Below are positions 15,233 through 22,576 of a stretch of 25,608 nucleotides of DNA, one piece after another. A program made the position numbers and the translations under genes. Source of the stretch: JARRNJ01 sp037385045 (GTDB taxonomy: Bacteria; Pseudomonadota; Gammaproteobacteria; JASBUN01); assembly GCA_037385045.1 (NCBI GenBank), contig JARRNJ010000063.1, forward strand, positions 1 to 25,608, read 5' to 3'. The notes below the pieces were generated by a model, which was not told where the DNA came from, searched no databases, and saw only the letters and a program-made list of their open reading frames with translations. Positions within the stretch are counted from its first letter, which is position 1. The number at the start of each line of letters is the position of its first letter.

Positions 15233-15917
15233 ATGTGCCGCATGGCCGCATATCTGGGCCCGATGATTCGCCTCGACCAGTTCCTGCTGCGTCCGCCGCA
15301 CAACCTGCTGGCCCAGGCACGCTGTGCCCATGTGGTCGGACCCCAACCTGCCCCACTTGAGCCGCTCCCTGCATGCGGACCTGTGGCTCGCCAATGTCCG
15401 CAGCGCCACCGACGGCCTGGCGGTGAGCTTTACCAATACCCAGCCGTTCCAGGATGGCGAGCTGCTGTTCATGCACAACGGCTTCATCCGCAATTTCAGC
15501 GATGCCGTGCGCCCGCTGATGCATCGCTACCTCGACCCCGAAATCCAGGCCGGCATCCAGGGCAACACCGACTCCGAATACCTGTTCGCGCTGCTGCGCC
15601 ACCTGTTGCTCGCCGACGAAGAGTTGTCCATCGAAGGTGCCATCGCTGCCCTGTTCGAGGTACTGGAAACCTGGATCGGCGACACGCCGGCAATGCTCAA
15701 CCTGCTGGTGAGTGACGGTGCGGCCGTCTACGCGGCGCGCCATGCGCTCAGCGAAGCGTGCCCGTCGCTGTACTACAACACCGATGACGACAGCTTTCCC
15801 GGCGGCCAGCTGATCGCCTCGGAACGCCTGACCCACAGCGAATACTGGAGTGCGGTGCCCGAGCACAGCATTCTGGTGTTCGACCCCGAACAGCCGCCCG
15901 AACTGCTGGCCATCTGA
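15233..15917 (+). pseudogene. Class II glutamine amidotransferase, broken by internal out-of-frame deletion
   Basis: The N-terminal piece starts at the ATG at 15233 (GGGAGG six bases before it) with MCRMAAYLGPMIRLDQFLL and remains recognisable to about position 15320 (HNLLAQA). The rest, from about 15324, is in another frame: PMWSDPNLPHLSRSLHADLW, LFMHNGFIRNF, GNTDSEYLFALL, to the stop at 15917. Related YafJ/EgtC-like proteins have about 35 more residues between the blocks, including the conserved DGFGxGW stretch of the active site. The coding frame changes at the junction, so the lesion is a deletion of about 100 bases that is not a multiple of three. The nucleophile C2 remains, but the enzyme should be inactive. 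It is a genuine pseudogene or an assembly collapse. Confidence 0.8.
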
Positions 15918-15931
15918 TCCCCGCCGCGTTG

Positions 15932-15968
15932 GCCGGGCGCCGCCACCGCGTAGGCGCCACCGCCCGGC
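15932..15968 (+). terminator. Hairpin after the amidotransferase pseudogene
   Basis: Arms GCCGGGCG (15932-15939) and CGCCCGGC (15961-15968), 8 bp, with a GC-rich 21-base loop. It lies between the pseudogene stop and the antiporter start. It has no T-tract. Confidence 0.4.
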
Positions 15969-16013
15969 GCTGGTATGCTGAAGCTCCGGCAGCACACCGA
16001 CAGCCACGGCGAC

Positions 16014-17987
16014 ATGAACTACGCGATCTTCCAGGAAATCCTCATTCTGCTGGCCGTGGCGGTGGTCGCCGTAGCCGCGTTCCGGCGACTGCACCTGCCG
16101 CCGATCCTCGGCTACCTGGTAGTGGGAATGATGGTCGGGCCGCACGGGCTGCAGTGGATCCCCGACACCACGGACACGCGGTTTCTGGCGGAATTCGGCG
16201 TGGTGTTCCTGCTGTTCACGGTGGGCCTGGAGTTCTCGCTGCCGCAGCTGGTGGCCATGAAAGGCGCCGTGCTGGGGCTGGGCGGCGCCCAGGTGGCGAT
16301 CAGCACCGCCGTGGCCGGCGCCGCGGCCTGGCTGCTGGGCATGGGCTGGGAGGGCGCACTGATCACCGGCGGCATCCTGGCGCTGTCGTCGACCGCCATC
16401 GTCATCAAGCAGCTCACCGAACAACTGGAGAGCAACTCCCGCCACGGACGCCAGGCCATCGGCATCCTGCTGTTCCAGGACCTGGCGGTGATCCCGTTCC
16501 TGGTCATGATCCCGATTCTGGCCGGCGACGGCGGCAACTCCGTGGCCGCTCCCCTGTTGTGGGCCCTGGTCAAAGGCCTGGGGGCGTTCCTGGTGATGCT
16601 GGCCCTGGGCCACTGGTTCCTGCGGCCGCTGTTCCGGGAAATCGCCTCGGCCCGCTCGTCCGAGTTGTTCATGCTGACCATTCTGCTGGTCAGCCTGACC
16701 GCGGCCTGGGCCACCCATGCCGCCGGTTTGTCGTTCGCACTGGGCGGGTTTCTCGCCGGCGCCATGCTCGGCGAGACTGAATTCCGCCACCAGATCGAAG
16801 CGGACATCCGCCCGTTCCGCGACGTACTGCTGGGCCTGTTCTTCGTCACCGTGGGCATGCTGCTCGATGTCCGCGCCCTGGGCCAGATCTGGTATTGGGT
16901 GTTGCTGCTGGTCGCCGCCATGGTCGCGGGCAAGACGCTGCTGGTCACCGGGCTCAGCCGCCTGGCCGGCACCGAGATCGGCGTCGCCCTGCGCACCGGC
17001 GTGGTGCTGGCCCAGGGCGGCGAGTTCGGCTTTGCGCTGCTGTCGCTGGCCATCGGCGCCGGCCTGATCGGCCCCGGCGAAGGCCAAGTGGTGCTGGGGG
17101 CGGTGGTGGTGAGCATGGCCATGGCGCCGATGCTGATTCATTTCAACGGCGCCATCGCCAAGCGGGTGTTCGCCGCCAGCTACCTGGGCACCCGCGCGCA
17201 GATGGAGCAGGACATCGCCAGCGCCGGCAACGAACTCGCCGGTCACGTGTTGATCTGCGGCTTCGGCCGCGTCGGCCAGAACATCGCCCGCTTCCTGGAC
17301 GCCGAGAAGTTTCCCTACATCGCCCTGGACCTGGACCCGAAACGGGTGCGCGAGGCGCACGAGGCCGGCGACAACGTGTTCTACGGCGATTCCACCCACC
17401 GCGAAATCCTGCGTGCCGCCGGCCTGCTGCGGGCCCGGGTGCTGGTGGTAAGTTACGACGATCCGCCGGCGTCGCTGCGGGTGATCGCGGTGGCCCGATC
17501 GCTGCGCGCGGAGTTGCCGATCCTGGTGCGCACCCGCGACGACAGTCACCTGGATGAGCTGCAGGCCCAGGGAGCCACCGAGGTGGTGCCGGAGACCATG
17601 GAGGCCAGCCTGATGCTCGCCTCCCATCTGCTGTACCTGATGGATGTGCCGATCTCCTCCATCGTGCGGCGGGTCCAGCGCGTGCGCAGCGACCGCTACC
17701 GGATGCTGCAGCGCGTGTTCCCCGACGACGAACCGGCGCCCCAGGAGGAACAGGAAGGCCCACGCGAGCGCCTGCACGCGGTGACCCTGCCGCGCGGCGC
17801 CCATGCCGTCGGCCGCACCCTGCGCGAACTGAAGCTGCCCGGCATTACGGTGACCGCGGTGCGTCACAGCGGCCACCGCCTCGGCAATCCGGATCCCAAC
17901 GCCAGGCTGGACGAGGGCGACGTGGTGGTCATGCTGGGCACGCCGGCAAACCTGGAGCATGGGGAAAACGTCCTGCTGAAAGGGTAG
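16014..17987 (+). CDS. CPA2-family monovalent cation:proton antiporter with RCK (TrkA) domain
   Basis: A 657-residue KefB/KefC-like protein. Residues about 5-385 are an Na/H-exchanger membrane domain with some 12 segments (LPPILGYLVVGMMVGPHGL, the GILLFQDLAVIPFL ion-site region with its QD pair, FALGGFLAGAMLGETEFRHQIEADI). Then comes a TrkA-N nucleotide-binding domain (about 410-530) with the GFGRVGQNIARFL Rossmann loop, and a TrkA-C domain at the end (LHAVTLPRGAHAVGRTLREL). Such proteins exchange K+ or Na+ for protons under control of NAD(H), nucleotides or glutathione. The start at 16014 is chosen because the family begins with the first membrane helix here; an upstream ATG at 15975 adds 13 polar residues. 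Neither start has a good ribosome site. Confidence 0.92.
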   Translation: MNYAIFQEILILLAVAVVAVAAFRRLHLPPILGYLVVGMMVGPHGLQWIPDTTDTRFLAEFGVVFLLFTVGLEFSLPQLVAMKGAVLGLGGAQVAISTAVAGAAAWLLGMGWEGALITGGILALSSTAIVIKQLTEQLESNSRHGRQAIGILLFQDLAVIPFLVMIPILAGDGGNSVAAPLLWALVKGLGAFLVMLALGHWFLRPLFREIASARSSELFMLTILLVSLTAAWATHAAGLSFALGGFLAGAMLGETEFRHQIEADIRPFRDVLLGLFFVTVGMLLDVRALGQIWYWVLLLVAAMVAGKTLLVTGLSRLAGTEIGVALRTGVVLAQGGEFGFALLSLAIGAGLIGPGEGQVVLGAVVVSMAMAPMLIHFNGAIAKRVFAASYLGTRAQMEQDIASAGNELAGHVLICGFGRVGQNIARFLDAEKFPYIALDLDPKRVREAHEAGDNVFYGDSTHREILRAAGLLRARVLVVSYDDPPASLRVIAVARSLRAELPILVRTRDDSHLDELQAQGATEVVPETMEASLMLASHLLYLMDVPISSIVRRVQRVRSDRYRMLQRVFPDDEPAPQEEQEGPRERLHAVTLPRGAHAVGRTLRELKLPGITVTAVRHSGHRLGNPDPNARLDEGDVVVMLGTPANLEHGENVLLKG

Positions 17988-18020
17988 GAGCGTGCCCAGG
18001 TCGCGAGCGGTGCGCCGCCT

Positions 18021-18296
18021 GCGTCCGGCGGGACCTCCCGCCGCAATGGTGCGCCGCCTGCGGCCGGCGCACCCTACCGCTGGGCACCGGGCATCGTAGG
18101 GTGCGTTCGACGCCGAAGGCGGCAACGCACCGTCCGGTTGATGCGGCACCGGCGCCTTGCGTCCGGCGGAACCTCCCGCCGCAATGGTGCGCCGCCTGCG
18201 GCCGGCGCACCCTACCGCTGGGCACCGGGCGTCGTAGGGTGCGTTCGACGCCGAAGGCGGCAACGCACCGTCCGGTTGATGCCGCACCGGCGCCCT
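18021..18296. repeat. Tandem duplication of a 138-bp palindrome-containing unit
   Basis: Copy 1 (18021-18158) and copy 2 (18159-18296) differ at about four bases. Each unit holds two palindromes: GGTGCGCCG / CGGCGCACC (18048-18056, 18065-18073 in copy 1) and GGTGCGTT / AACGCACC around GCC-GAA-GGC (18100-18131). The second resembles the widespread TAGGGTGCGTT...AACGCACC intergenic repeat. Partial copies flank it on both sides (18010-18020 and from 18297). No protein family is seen in any frame. Confidence 0.85.
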
Positions 18297-18344
18297 GCAT
18301 CGGGCGGACCGAGCGGCCCAATTCCGGGTGCACGCCGCCATGGG

Positions 18345-18350
18345 TATAAT
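18345..18350 (+). promoter_or_regulatory. -10 box of the protease operon, nearly leaderless transcript
   Basis: A perfect TATAAT ends 9 bases before the ATG at 18360. Initiation 7-9 bases downstream would put the transcript start at or within two or three bases of the start codon. No Shine-Dalgarno is present. The -35 is weak (TTCCGG at 18322-18327 with a 17-base spacer). Confidence 0.55.
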
Positions 18351-18359
18351 CACGGCATC

Positions 18360-18902
18360 ATGAGTGCAGACCCGAAGCCGCAGCTCACCAAACGCCTCGG
18401 CCGTGGCATGGCCTTCGCCGCCTGGCTGCTGGTGCTCGGGCTGCTGAGCCTGTTTTTCACCCGCTGGTACCACGATCAGCAGAATCCCAACCGCGACTAC
18501 CAGACCCAGGTCACGGACCAGGGTACCCGCGAGATCACCCTGCAGCGCAACCGCTATGGCCATTACGTAGCCAGCGGCACCATCGACAACCAGCCGGTGG
18601 TGTTCATGCTCGACACGGGCGCCACGGATGTTTCCATCCCCCAGGGCGTGGCCACACGGCTGGGGCTGCGGCGCGGCGCACCGCTGCCGGTGAGCACCGC
18701 CAACGGCGACGCAACGGTATACGCCACGCGCGTAGATTCGCTTACATTGGGCGGCATCGGGCTGCGCGACGTACGCGCCAACATCAATCCGCACATGGGT
18801 GGCGACCAGGTCCTGCTGGGCATGAGCGTGCTCAAGCATCTGGAGCTGGTGCAACGCGGCGACCGCCTGACGCTGCGACAGTACGCCAATAACCGTCACT
18901 GA
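18360..18902 (+). CDS. Retropepsin-like clan AA aspartic protease, membrane-anchored
   Basis: A 180-residue protein of the bacterial retropepsin-like type (TIGR02281-like). One N-terminal membrane segment (about residues 16-35, GMAFAAWLLVLGLLSLFFT) anchors it, with the protease part presumably in the periplasm. The catalytic motif VFMLDTGATDVSIP has the aspartate at D85; a single DTG means it acts as a homodimer. The second hydrophobic block LLGMSVLKHLELVQRGDRLTL is typical. The start at 18360 follows a TATAAT by 9 bases and has no ribosome site. It is followed after 11 bases by the symporter gene and is probably the first gene of a four-gene operon. The natural substrate is unknown. Confidence 0.88.
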   Translation: MSADPKPQLTKRLGRGMAFAAWLLVLGLLSLFFTRWYHDQQNPNRDYQTQVTDQGTREITLQRNRYGHYVASGTIDNQPVVFMLDTGATDVSIPQGVATRLGLRRGAPLPVSTANGDATVYATRVDSLTLGGIGLRDVRANINPHMGGDQVLLGMSVLKHLELVQRGDRLTLRQYANNRH

Positions 18903-18913
18903 GGGGACCGCAA

Positions 18914-20302
18914 ATGGAATCACAGGCTCACGACTGGCTGACGGTACTCACCGAGGCAACCGGAAAACTGGCGGGGCACCTGTGGGGCATACCCGCCATC
19001 GTGCTGCTGGTCGGCACCGGGCTGTACCTGACGCTGCGCCTGCGATTCGTGCAGATCCGCGGCTTCAAGCATTCCCTGCTGCTGATCGCTGGCAAGTACG
19101 ACAAGGCCAGCGATCCCGGCGAGGTGTCCCACTTCCAGGCGTTGTCGACCGCGCTGTCGGCCACCATCGGCACGGGCAACATCGCCGGTGTCGCCACCGC
19201 CATCGCGCTCGGCGGCCCCGGCGCGGTGTTCTGGATGTGGATCACTGCCCTGGTGGGCATGGCGAGCAAGTACACTTCGTGCTCGCTGGCGCTGAAGTTC
19301 CGCGTGTTTCATCCCGACGGCAGCGTGTCGGGCGGTCCCATGTATACGCTGGCCCGCGGCCTCAACCTGCCCTGGCTGGGCGGCTTGTTCGCCCTGTTCA
19401 CGCTGATCGCCTCGTTCGGCATCGGCAACATGGTTCAGGCCAATTCAGTGGCCGACGGACTGTCCTACATCTTCCCCGGCGCGTCGGAGCACAAACTCGC
19501 GATCGGGGTGGTCATCGCCGTTCTCGTTGGCCTGGTGATCATCGGCGGCATCAAGCGCATCGCCCTGATCGCCTCGCGCATCGTGCCGTTCATGGCCATT
19601 GTCTACTGCGGCGCGGCGCTGGCGATCCTGGCGCTGAACGCCAGTGAGATTCCCAATGCATTCGCCACCATCTTCAATCTGGCCCTGAACCCCGCCGCCG
19701 CCGGCGGCGGCGCCGTCGGCGCGGCGATCCAGTACGGCGTGGCCCGCGGCGTGTTCTCCAACGAGGCGGGCCTGGGCTCGGCGCCCATGGCCCACGCCGC
19801 GGCCCGCACCCACGAGCCGGTACGCGAGGGCCTGGTCGCGATGATGGGACCGTTCGTCGATACCATCATCATCTGCACCATGACGGCACTGGTGATCGTC
19901 ATCATGGGCGCCTGGGGCGATGCCCGCCCTGAGCAACTGCAGGGCGCGGCGTTGTCGGCGTACGCGTTCGACCAGGCCCTGGGCAACCTGGGCAGTTGGG
20001 TGGTGGGCTTCGGTCTGACCTTCTTTGCCTATTCCACCATCATTTCCTGGTCCTACTACGGCGACCGCAGCGCCGAATACCTGTTCGGCGAACGCGCGGT
20101 GCTGCCGTACCGGATCATTTACACGGTTCTGGTGGTGGTCGGCGCCTATTTCCCGCTGCAGCTGGTGTGGAACTTCGCCGACATCGCCAATATCCTCATG
20201 GCGGCGCCCAATCTGCTCAGCCTCATCCTGCTGGCGGGGCTGACCAAGGGGCTGACCGACGAATATTTCGTGCGCTACAAACGCAAGAACGACGGGGGCT
20301 GA
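18914..20302 (+). CDS. Amino acid:sodium (alanine/glycine) symporter, AGCS family
   Basis: A 462-residue inner-membrane carrier with about ten or eleven segments. Family blocks are FVQIRGFKHSLLL, QALSTALSATIGTGNIAGVA, GGPGAVFWMWITALVGMASK, GGPMYTL and VFSNEAGLGSAPMAHAAA. AGCS proteins take up alanine or glycine with Na+ or H+. GAGGGG lies seven bases before the ATG. It sits between the protease (11-base gap) and the FKBP gene (19-base gap) and is probably co-transcribed with both. Alanine or glycine cannot be distinguished from sequence by eye. Confidence 0.95.
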   Translation: MESQAHDWLTVLTEATGKLAGHLWGIPAIVLLVGTGLYLTLRLRFVQIRGFKHSLLLIAGKYDKASDPGEVSHFQALSTALSATIGTGNIAGVATAIALGGPGAVFWMWITALVGMASKYTSCSLALKFRVFHPDGSVSGGPMYTLARGLNLPWLGGLFALFTLIASFGIGNMVQANSVADGLSYIFPGASEHKLAIGVVIAVLVGLVIIGGIKRIALIASRIVPFMAIVYCGAALAILALNASEIPNAFATIFNLALNPAAAGGGAVGAAIQYGVARGVFSNEAGLGSAPMAHAAARTHEPVREGLVAMMGPFVDTIIICTMTALVIVIMGAWGDARPEQLQGAALSAYAFDQALGNLGSWVVGFGLTFFAYSTIISWSYYGDRSAEYLFGERAVLPYRIIYTVLVVVGAYFPLQLVWNFADIANILMAAPNLLSLILLAGLTKGLTDEYFVRYKRKNDGG

Positions 20303-20321
20303 GCGCCCGGGAGCAATGGCC

Positions 20322-20672
20322 ATGACCGAGCCGAATGCCGCGGCGCGGCTGCAAATCGAGGATCTGGTGACCGGCGACGGCGCCGAGGCCGTCGGCGCCG
20401 GGCAGACGCTGATCGTGCACTACACCGGCTCGCTGGAGGACGGCACCGTGTTCGACTCCAGCCGGCGCCGCGGTGCGCCGTTCAGTTTTCCGCTGGCCTG
20501 CGGCCTGGTGATCGCCGGCTGGGATCAGGGCCTGGTGGGCATGAAGGTGGGCGGCAAACGCCGGCTGACCGTGCCGCCGGAGCTCGGCTACGGCGCCGCC
20601 GGCGCCGGCGGCATCATTCCCCCCGACGCCACCTTGCACTTCGAGATCGAACTGCTGGAGATCAGCGAATAA
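20322..20672 (+). CDS. FKBP-type peptidyl-prolyl cis-trans isomerase, single domain, cytoplasmic
   Basis: A 116-residue stand-alone FKBP domain: LIVHYTGSLEDGTVFDSS, RGAPFSFPL, VIAGWDQGLVGMKVGGKRRLTVPPELGYGA, then IIPPDATLHFEIELLEI. The tryptophan in the pocket floor (AGWDQG) and the tyrosine in the LGYGA block are conserved. There is no signal peptide, so it acts in the cytoplasm as a folding helper. The second ATG (20322) is chosen because GGGAG then sits eight bases upstream; the ATG at 20316 is only two bases from it. nadC starts two bases after its stop. Confidence 0.93.
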   Translation: MTEPNAAARLQIEDLVTGDGAEAVGAGQTLIVHYTGSLEDGTVFDSSRRRGAPFSFPLACGLVIAGWDQGLVGMKVGGKRRLTVPPELGYGAAGAGGIIPPDATLHFEIELLEISE

Positions 20673-20674
20673 AC

Positions 20675-21520
20675 ATGGACGCGCAACTTCCCCCCTCCGA
20701 CAGCATCCGTGATGCGGTGGCCCGGGCGCTGGCTGAGGACGTCGGCCGCGGCGATCTGACCGCCGATCTGATCCCGGTCGAGGCCCGCGCCGAGGCGCGC
20801 GTGATCAGCCGGCAATCGGCAGTGATCTGCGGCACACCCTGGTTCGAGGAAGTGTTCGCGCAGCTCGATGCCGGCGTCGACATCCGCTGGCAGGTGACCG
20901 ACGGCGAGCGCGTGGCGCCCGACCAGCTGTTGTGCACGCTGCAGGGGCCGGCACGGGCGATCCTGACCGGTGAGCGCACGGCGCTGAATTTTCTCCAGGC
21001 GCTGTCCGGCACCGCCACCCGCGCGCGCACGTACGCCGACGCGGTGCACGGCCTGGCCACCCGCATCCTCGACACCCGCAAGACCTTGCCGGGACTGCGG
21101 CTGGCGCAGAAATACGCGGTACGCTGCGGCGGCTGCCACAACCACCGCACCGGCCTGTTCGATGGCATCCTGATCAAGGAGAATCATATCGCCGCGGCGG
21201 GTTCCATCACCGCGGCGGTCAAGAACGCCAGGAACCTGCATCCCGACATTGCCGCCGAGGTGGAGGTGGAGAACCTGGTTCAGCTGCGCGAGGCCCTGGC
21301 TGCCGGCGCCGGGCGGGTGCTGCTCGACAACTTCAGCATCGACGAGCTGCGTGCCGCGGTGAGCGAAACCGCCGGCCGCGCAACCCTGGAGGCGTCCGGC
21401 GGCATCGGGCTCGACGACCTGCGCGCCATCGCCGAAACCGGCGTCGATTTCATCTCCGTCGGCTCACTGACCAAGGATCTGCAGGCGGTCGACCTGTCCA
21501 TGCGCTTTTCCCTAACCTGA
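20675..21520 (+). CDS. nadC: Nicotinate-nucleotide pyrophosphorylase (quinolinate phosphoribosyltransferase)
   Basis: A 281-residue enzyme of NAD synthesis that makes nicotinate mononucleotide from quinolinate and PRPP with loss of CO2. Characteristic blocks are ERTALNFLQALSGTATRAR, RILDTRKTLPGLRLAQKYAV, GGCHNHRTGLFDGILIKENHI, EVEVENL, LLDNFS, and LEASGGIGLDDLRAIAETGVDFISVGSLT, which hold the basic substrate-binding residues and the acidic Mg/PRPP residues. The start is directly after the FKBP stop with a two-base gap and a weak ribosome site, so translation is probably coupled. It is convergent with the next gene, four bases apart. nadA and nadB are not in the window. Confidence 0.97.
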   Translation: MDAQLPPSDSIRDAVARALAEDVGRGDLTADLIPVEARAEARVISRQSAVICGTPWFEEVFAQLDAGVDIRWQVTDGERVAPDQLLCTLQGPARAILTGERTALNFLQALSGTATRARTYADAVHGLATRILDTRKTLPGLRLAQKYAVRCGGCHNHRTGLFDGILIKENHIAAAGSITAAVKNARNLHPDIAAEVEVENLVQLREALAAGAGRVLLDNFSIDELRAAVSETAGRATLEASGGIGLDDLRAIAETGVDFISVGSLTKDLQAVDLSMRFSLT

Positions 21521-21524
21521 GCAA

Positions 21525-22334
21525 TCACGGCGACCCGGGCGCGGAGGCGCCCAGGCAGTCCCGCCACTGGCGATACAAGCCGGGCTGCAGCGCCGCCACC
21601 ACCGACTGCGGCGATGCCACACCATAGTCGAGCTCGGCTCCGCCGAGCGTGCAGGCGCGGCCGCCGGCCTCTTCCAGTATCAGGCTGCCGGCGGCGTGAT
21701 CCCACAGGCGCATGCCGCCGTGGAGATACACGTGCACCCGTCCGGCCGCCAACCAACACCATTCCAGGGCGCAGGAACCGAAGTTGCGCTGTGACCGGTA
21801 CGGTTGCGCCTTCACGAGTTGGCTGGCGAGCGCGGCAGGCAGGCGCTTGAAATCCACCAGCGCCAGCGCATCGCGCAATGCTCCGGGTACGGCGAGGCTT
21901 TGCAGCGGCTGGCCGTTGAGCCGCGCGCCCGCGCCGCGGACGGCGGCAAAGCACTCGCGGCGCTCCGGGTCGTAGACGATGCCCACAGCGGGCCGGCGGT
22001 GCTCCAGCAGCGCCAGGGATACGGAATAAAACGGCACGCCGGCGGCATAGTTGGTGGTGCCGTCCAGGGGATCCAGACACCACATCGGCTCGTCGCCGGC
22101 AGCCAACAGGGCGCGTTGACGTTCGGGGGCCATTTCCTCGCCCAGAAACCCGAACTTCGGCCATCGCCGCTGCAGCGTTTCGGACAGCGCTTCCTGCAGC
22201 GCGTGATCGACTGCGGTGACAATGCTGCCGTCGGACTTGGCCTGGGCGGAGACCCGTGCGCCGGCCATGCGCGCCAGCACCCCGTCGACGGTGCGGGTCA
22301 GTGTCTGTTCCAGTTCGGTGATATCGGAAATCAT
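21525..22334 (-). CDS. Inositol-monophosphatase-family phosphatase
   Basis: A 269-residue Mg-dependent, Li-sensitive-type phosphatase. The metal-binding residues are visible: E66/E67 in FLGEEMAP, D88 and D91 in WCLDPLDGTTNY, and D212 in LWDHAAGSLILEEAGG. Relatives act on inositol phosphates (SuhB), PAP/3'-phosphoadenosine (CysQ), fructose-bisphosphate or histidinol phosphate. The divergent loops do not let me choose, and the gene stands alone, divergent from the Mip-like gene and convergent with nadC. The start at 22334 has AGGA seven bases upstream; an ATG four bases earlier is out of frame. Confidence 0.88.
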   Translation of the reverse strand: MISDITELEQTLTRTVDGVLARMAGARVSAQAKSDGSIVTAVDHALQEALSETLQRRWPKFGFLGEEMAPERQRALLAAGDEPMWCLDPLDGTTNYAAGVPFYSVSLALLEHRRPAVGIVYDPERRECFAAVRGAGARLNGQPLQSLAVPGALRDALALVDFKRLPAALASQLVKAQPYRSQRNFGSCALEWCWLAAGRVHVYLHGGMRLWDHAAGSLILEEAGGRACTLGGAELDYGVASPQSVVAALQPGLYRQWRDCLGASAPGSP

Positions 22335-22478
22335 GCATGCTTCCTACATAAGGTCTGCCGGGAACGAACCGCGAACCCGATCACAATGCCGTCTGTACGC
22401 CCCAGCCGCTGTGGTTCGTAGACCGGATGGCCGACCGAATTCGCTTGGATACCACCGGTAAATATGGGACGATTAGCC

Positions 22479-22519
22479 CGATTTCGCCGGGCGGAACACC
22501 GATCCGCCCGGCGAAATCG
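22479..22519 (+). promoter_or_regulatory. Strong hairpin upstream of the Mip/FkpA-like gene
   Basis: A perfect 17-bp stem (22479-22495 with 22503-22519; left arm starts CGATTTCGCCGGG) and a 7-base loop, 57 bases before the ATG. The following TCGTTATTCATTTG is T-rich but not a clean T-tract. It could be an attenuator, a leader structure or a terminator of a short upstream transcript. Confidence 0.55.
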
Positions 22520-22576
22520 TCGTTATTCATTTGTCATGCCGGGAACGCCGCAGCACGGCGCCCGCAGGAGATCCCA

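Larger units (their letters stand above)
17988..18359. other. Intergenic region antiporter / retropepsin-like protease
   Basis: A gap of 372 bases filled mostly by the 138-bp tandem repeat (18021-18296), followed by about 60 bases with the promoter of the next operon. No gene is seen. Confidence 0.7.

Noticed and set aside
14430..15266. A plus-strand protein running through the modC-sixA gap
   Set aside because: The frame is open but crosses a palindromic repeat and the antisense of sixA. It shows no family motif and no ribosome site.
18021..18296. The tandem repeat as a CRISPR array
   Set aside because: Only two long near-identical units, with no short repeat/unique spacer alternation and no cas genes.
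15189..18923. A 1244-codon open frame on the minus strand across the antiporter and neighbours
   Set aside because: It is antisense to well-supported genes (the amidotransferase, the CPA2 antiporter and the protease). Its translation is rich in Gln, His, Gly and Ala with no domain, as expected from the complement of GC-rich coding DNA.
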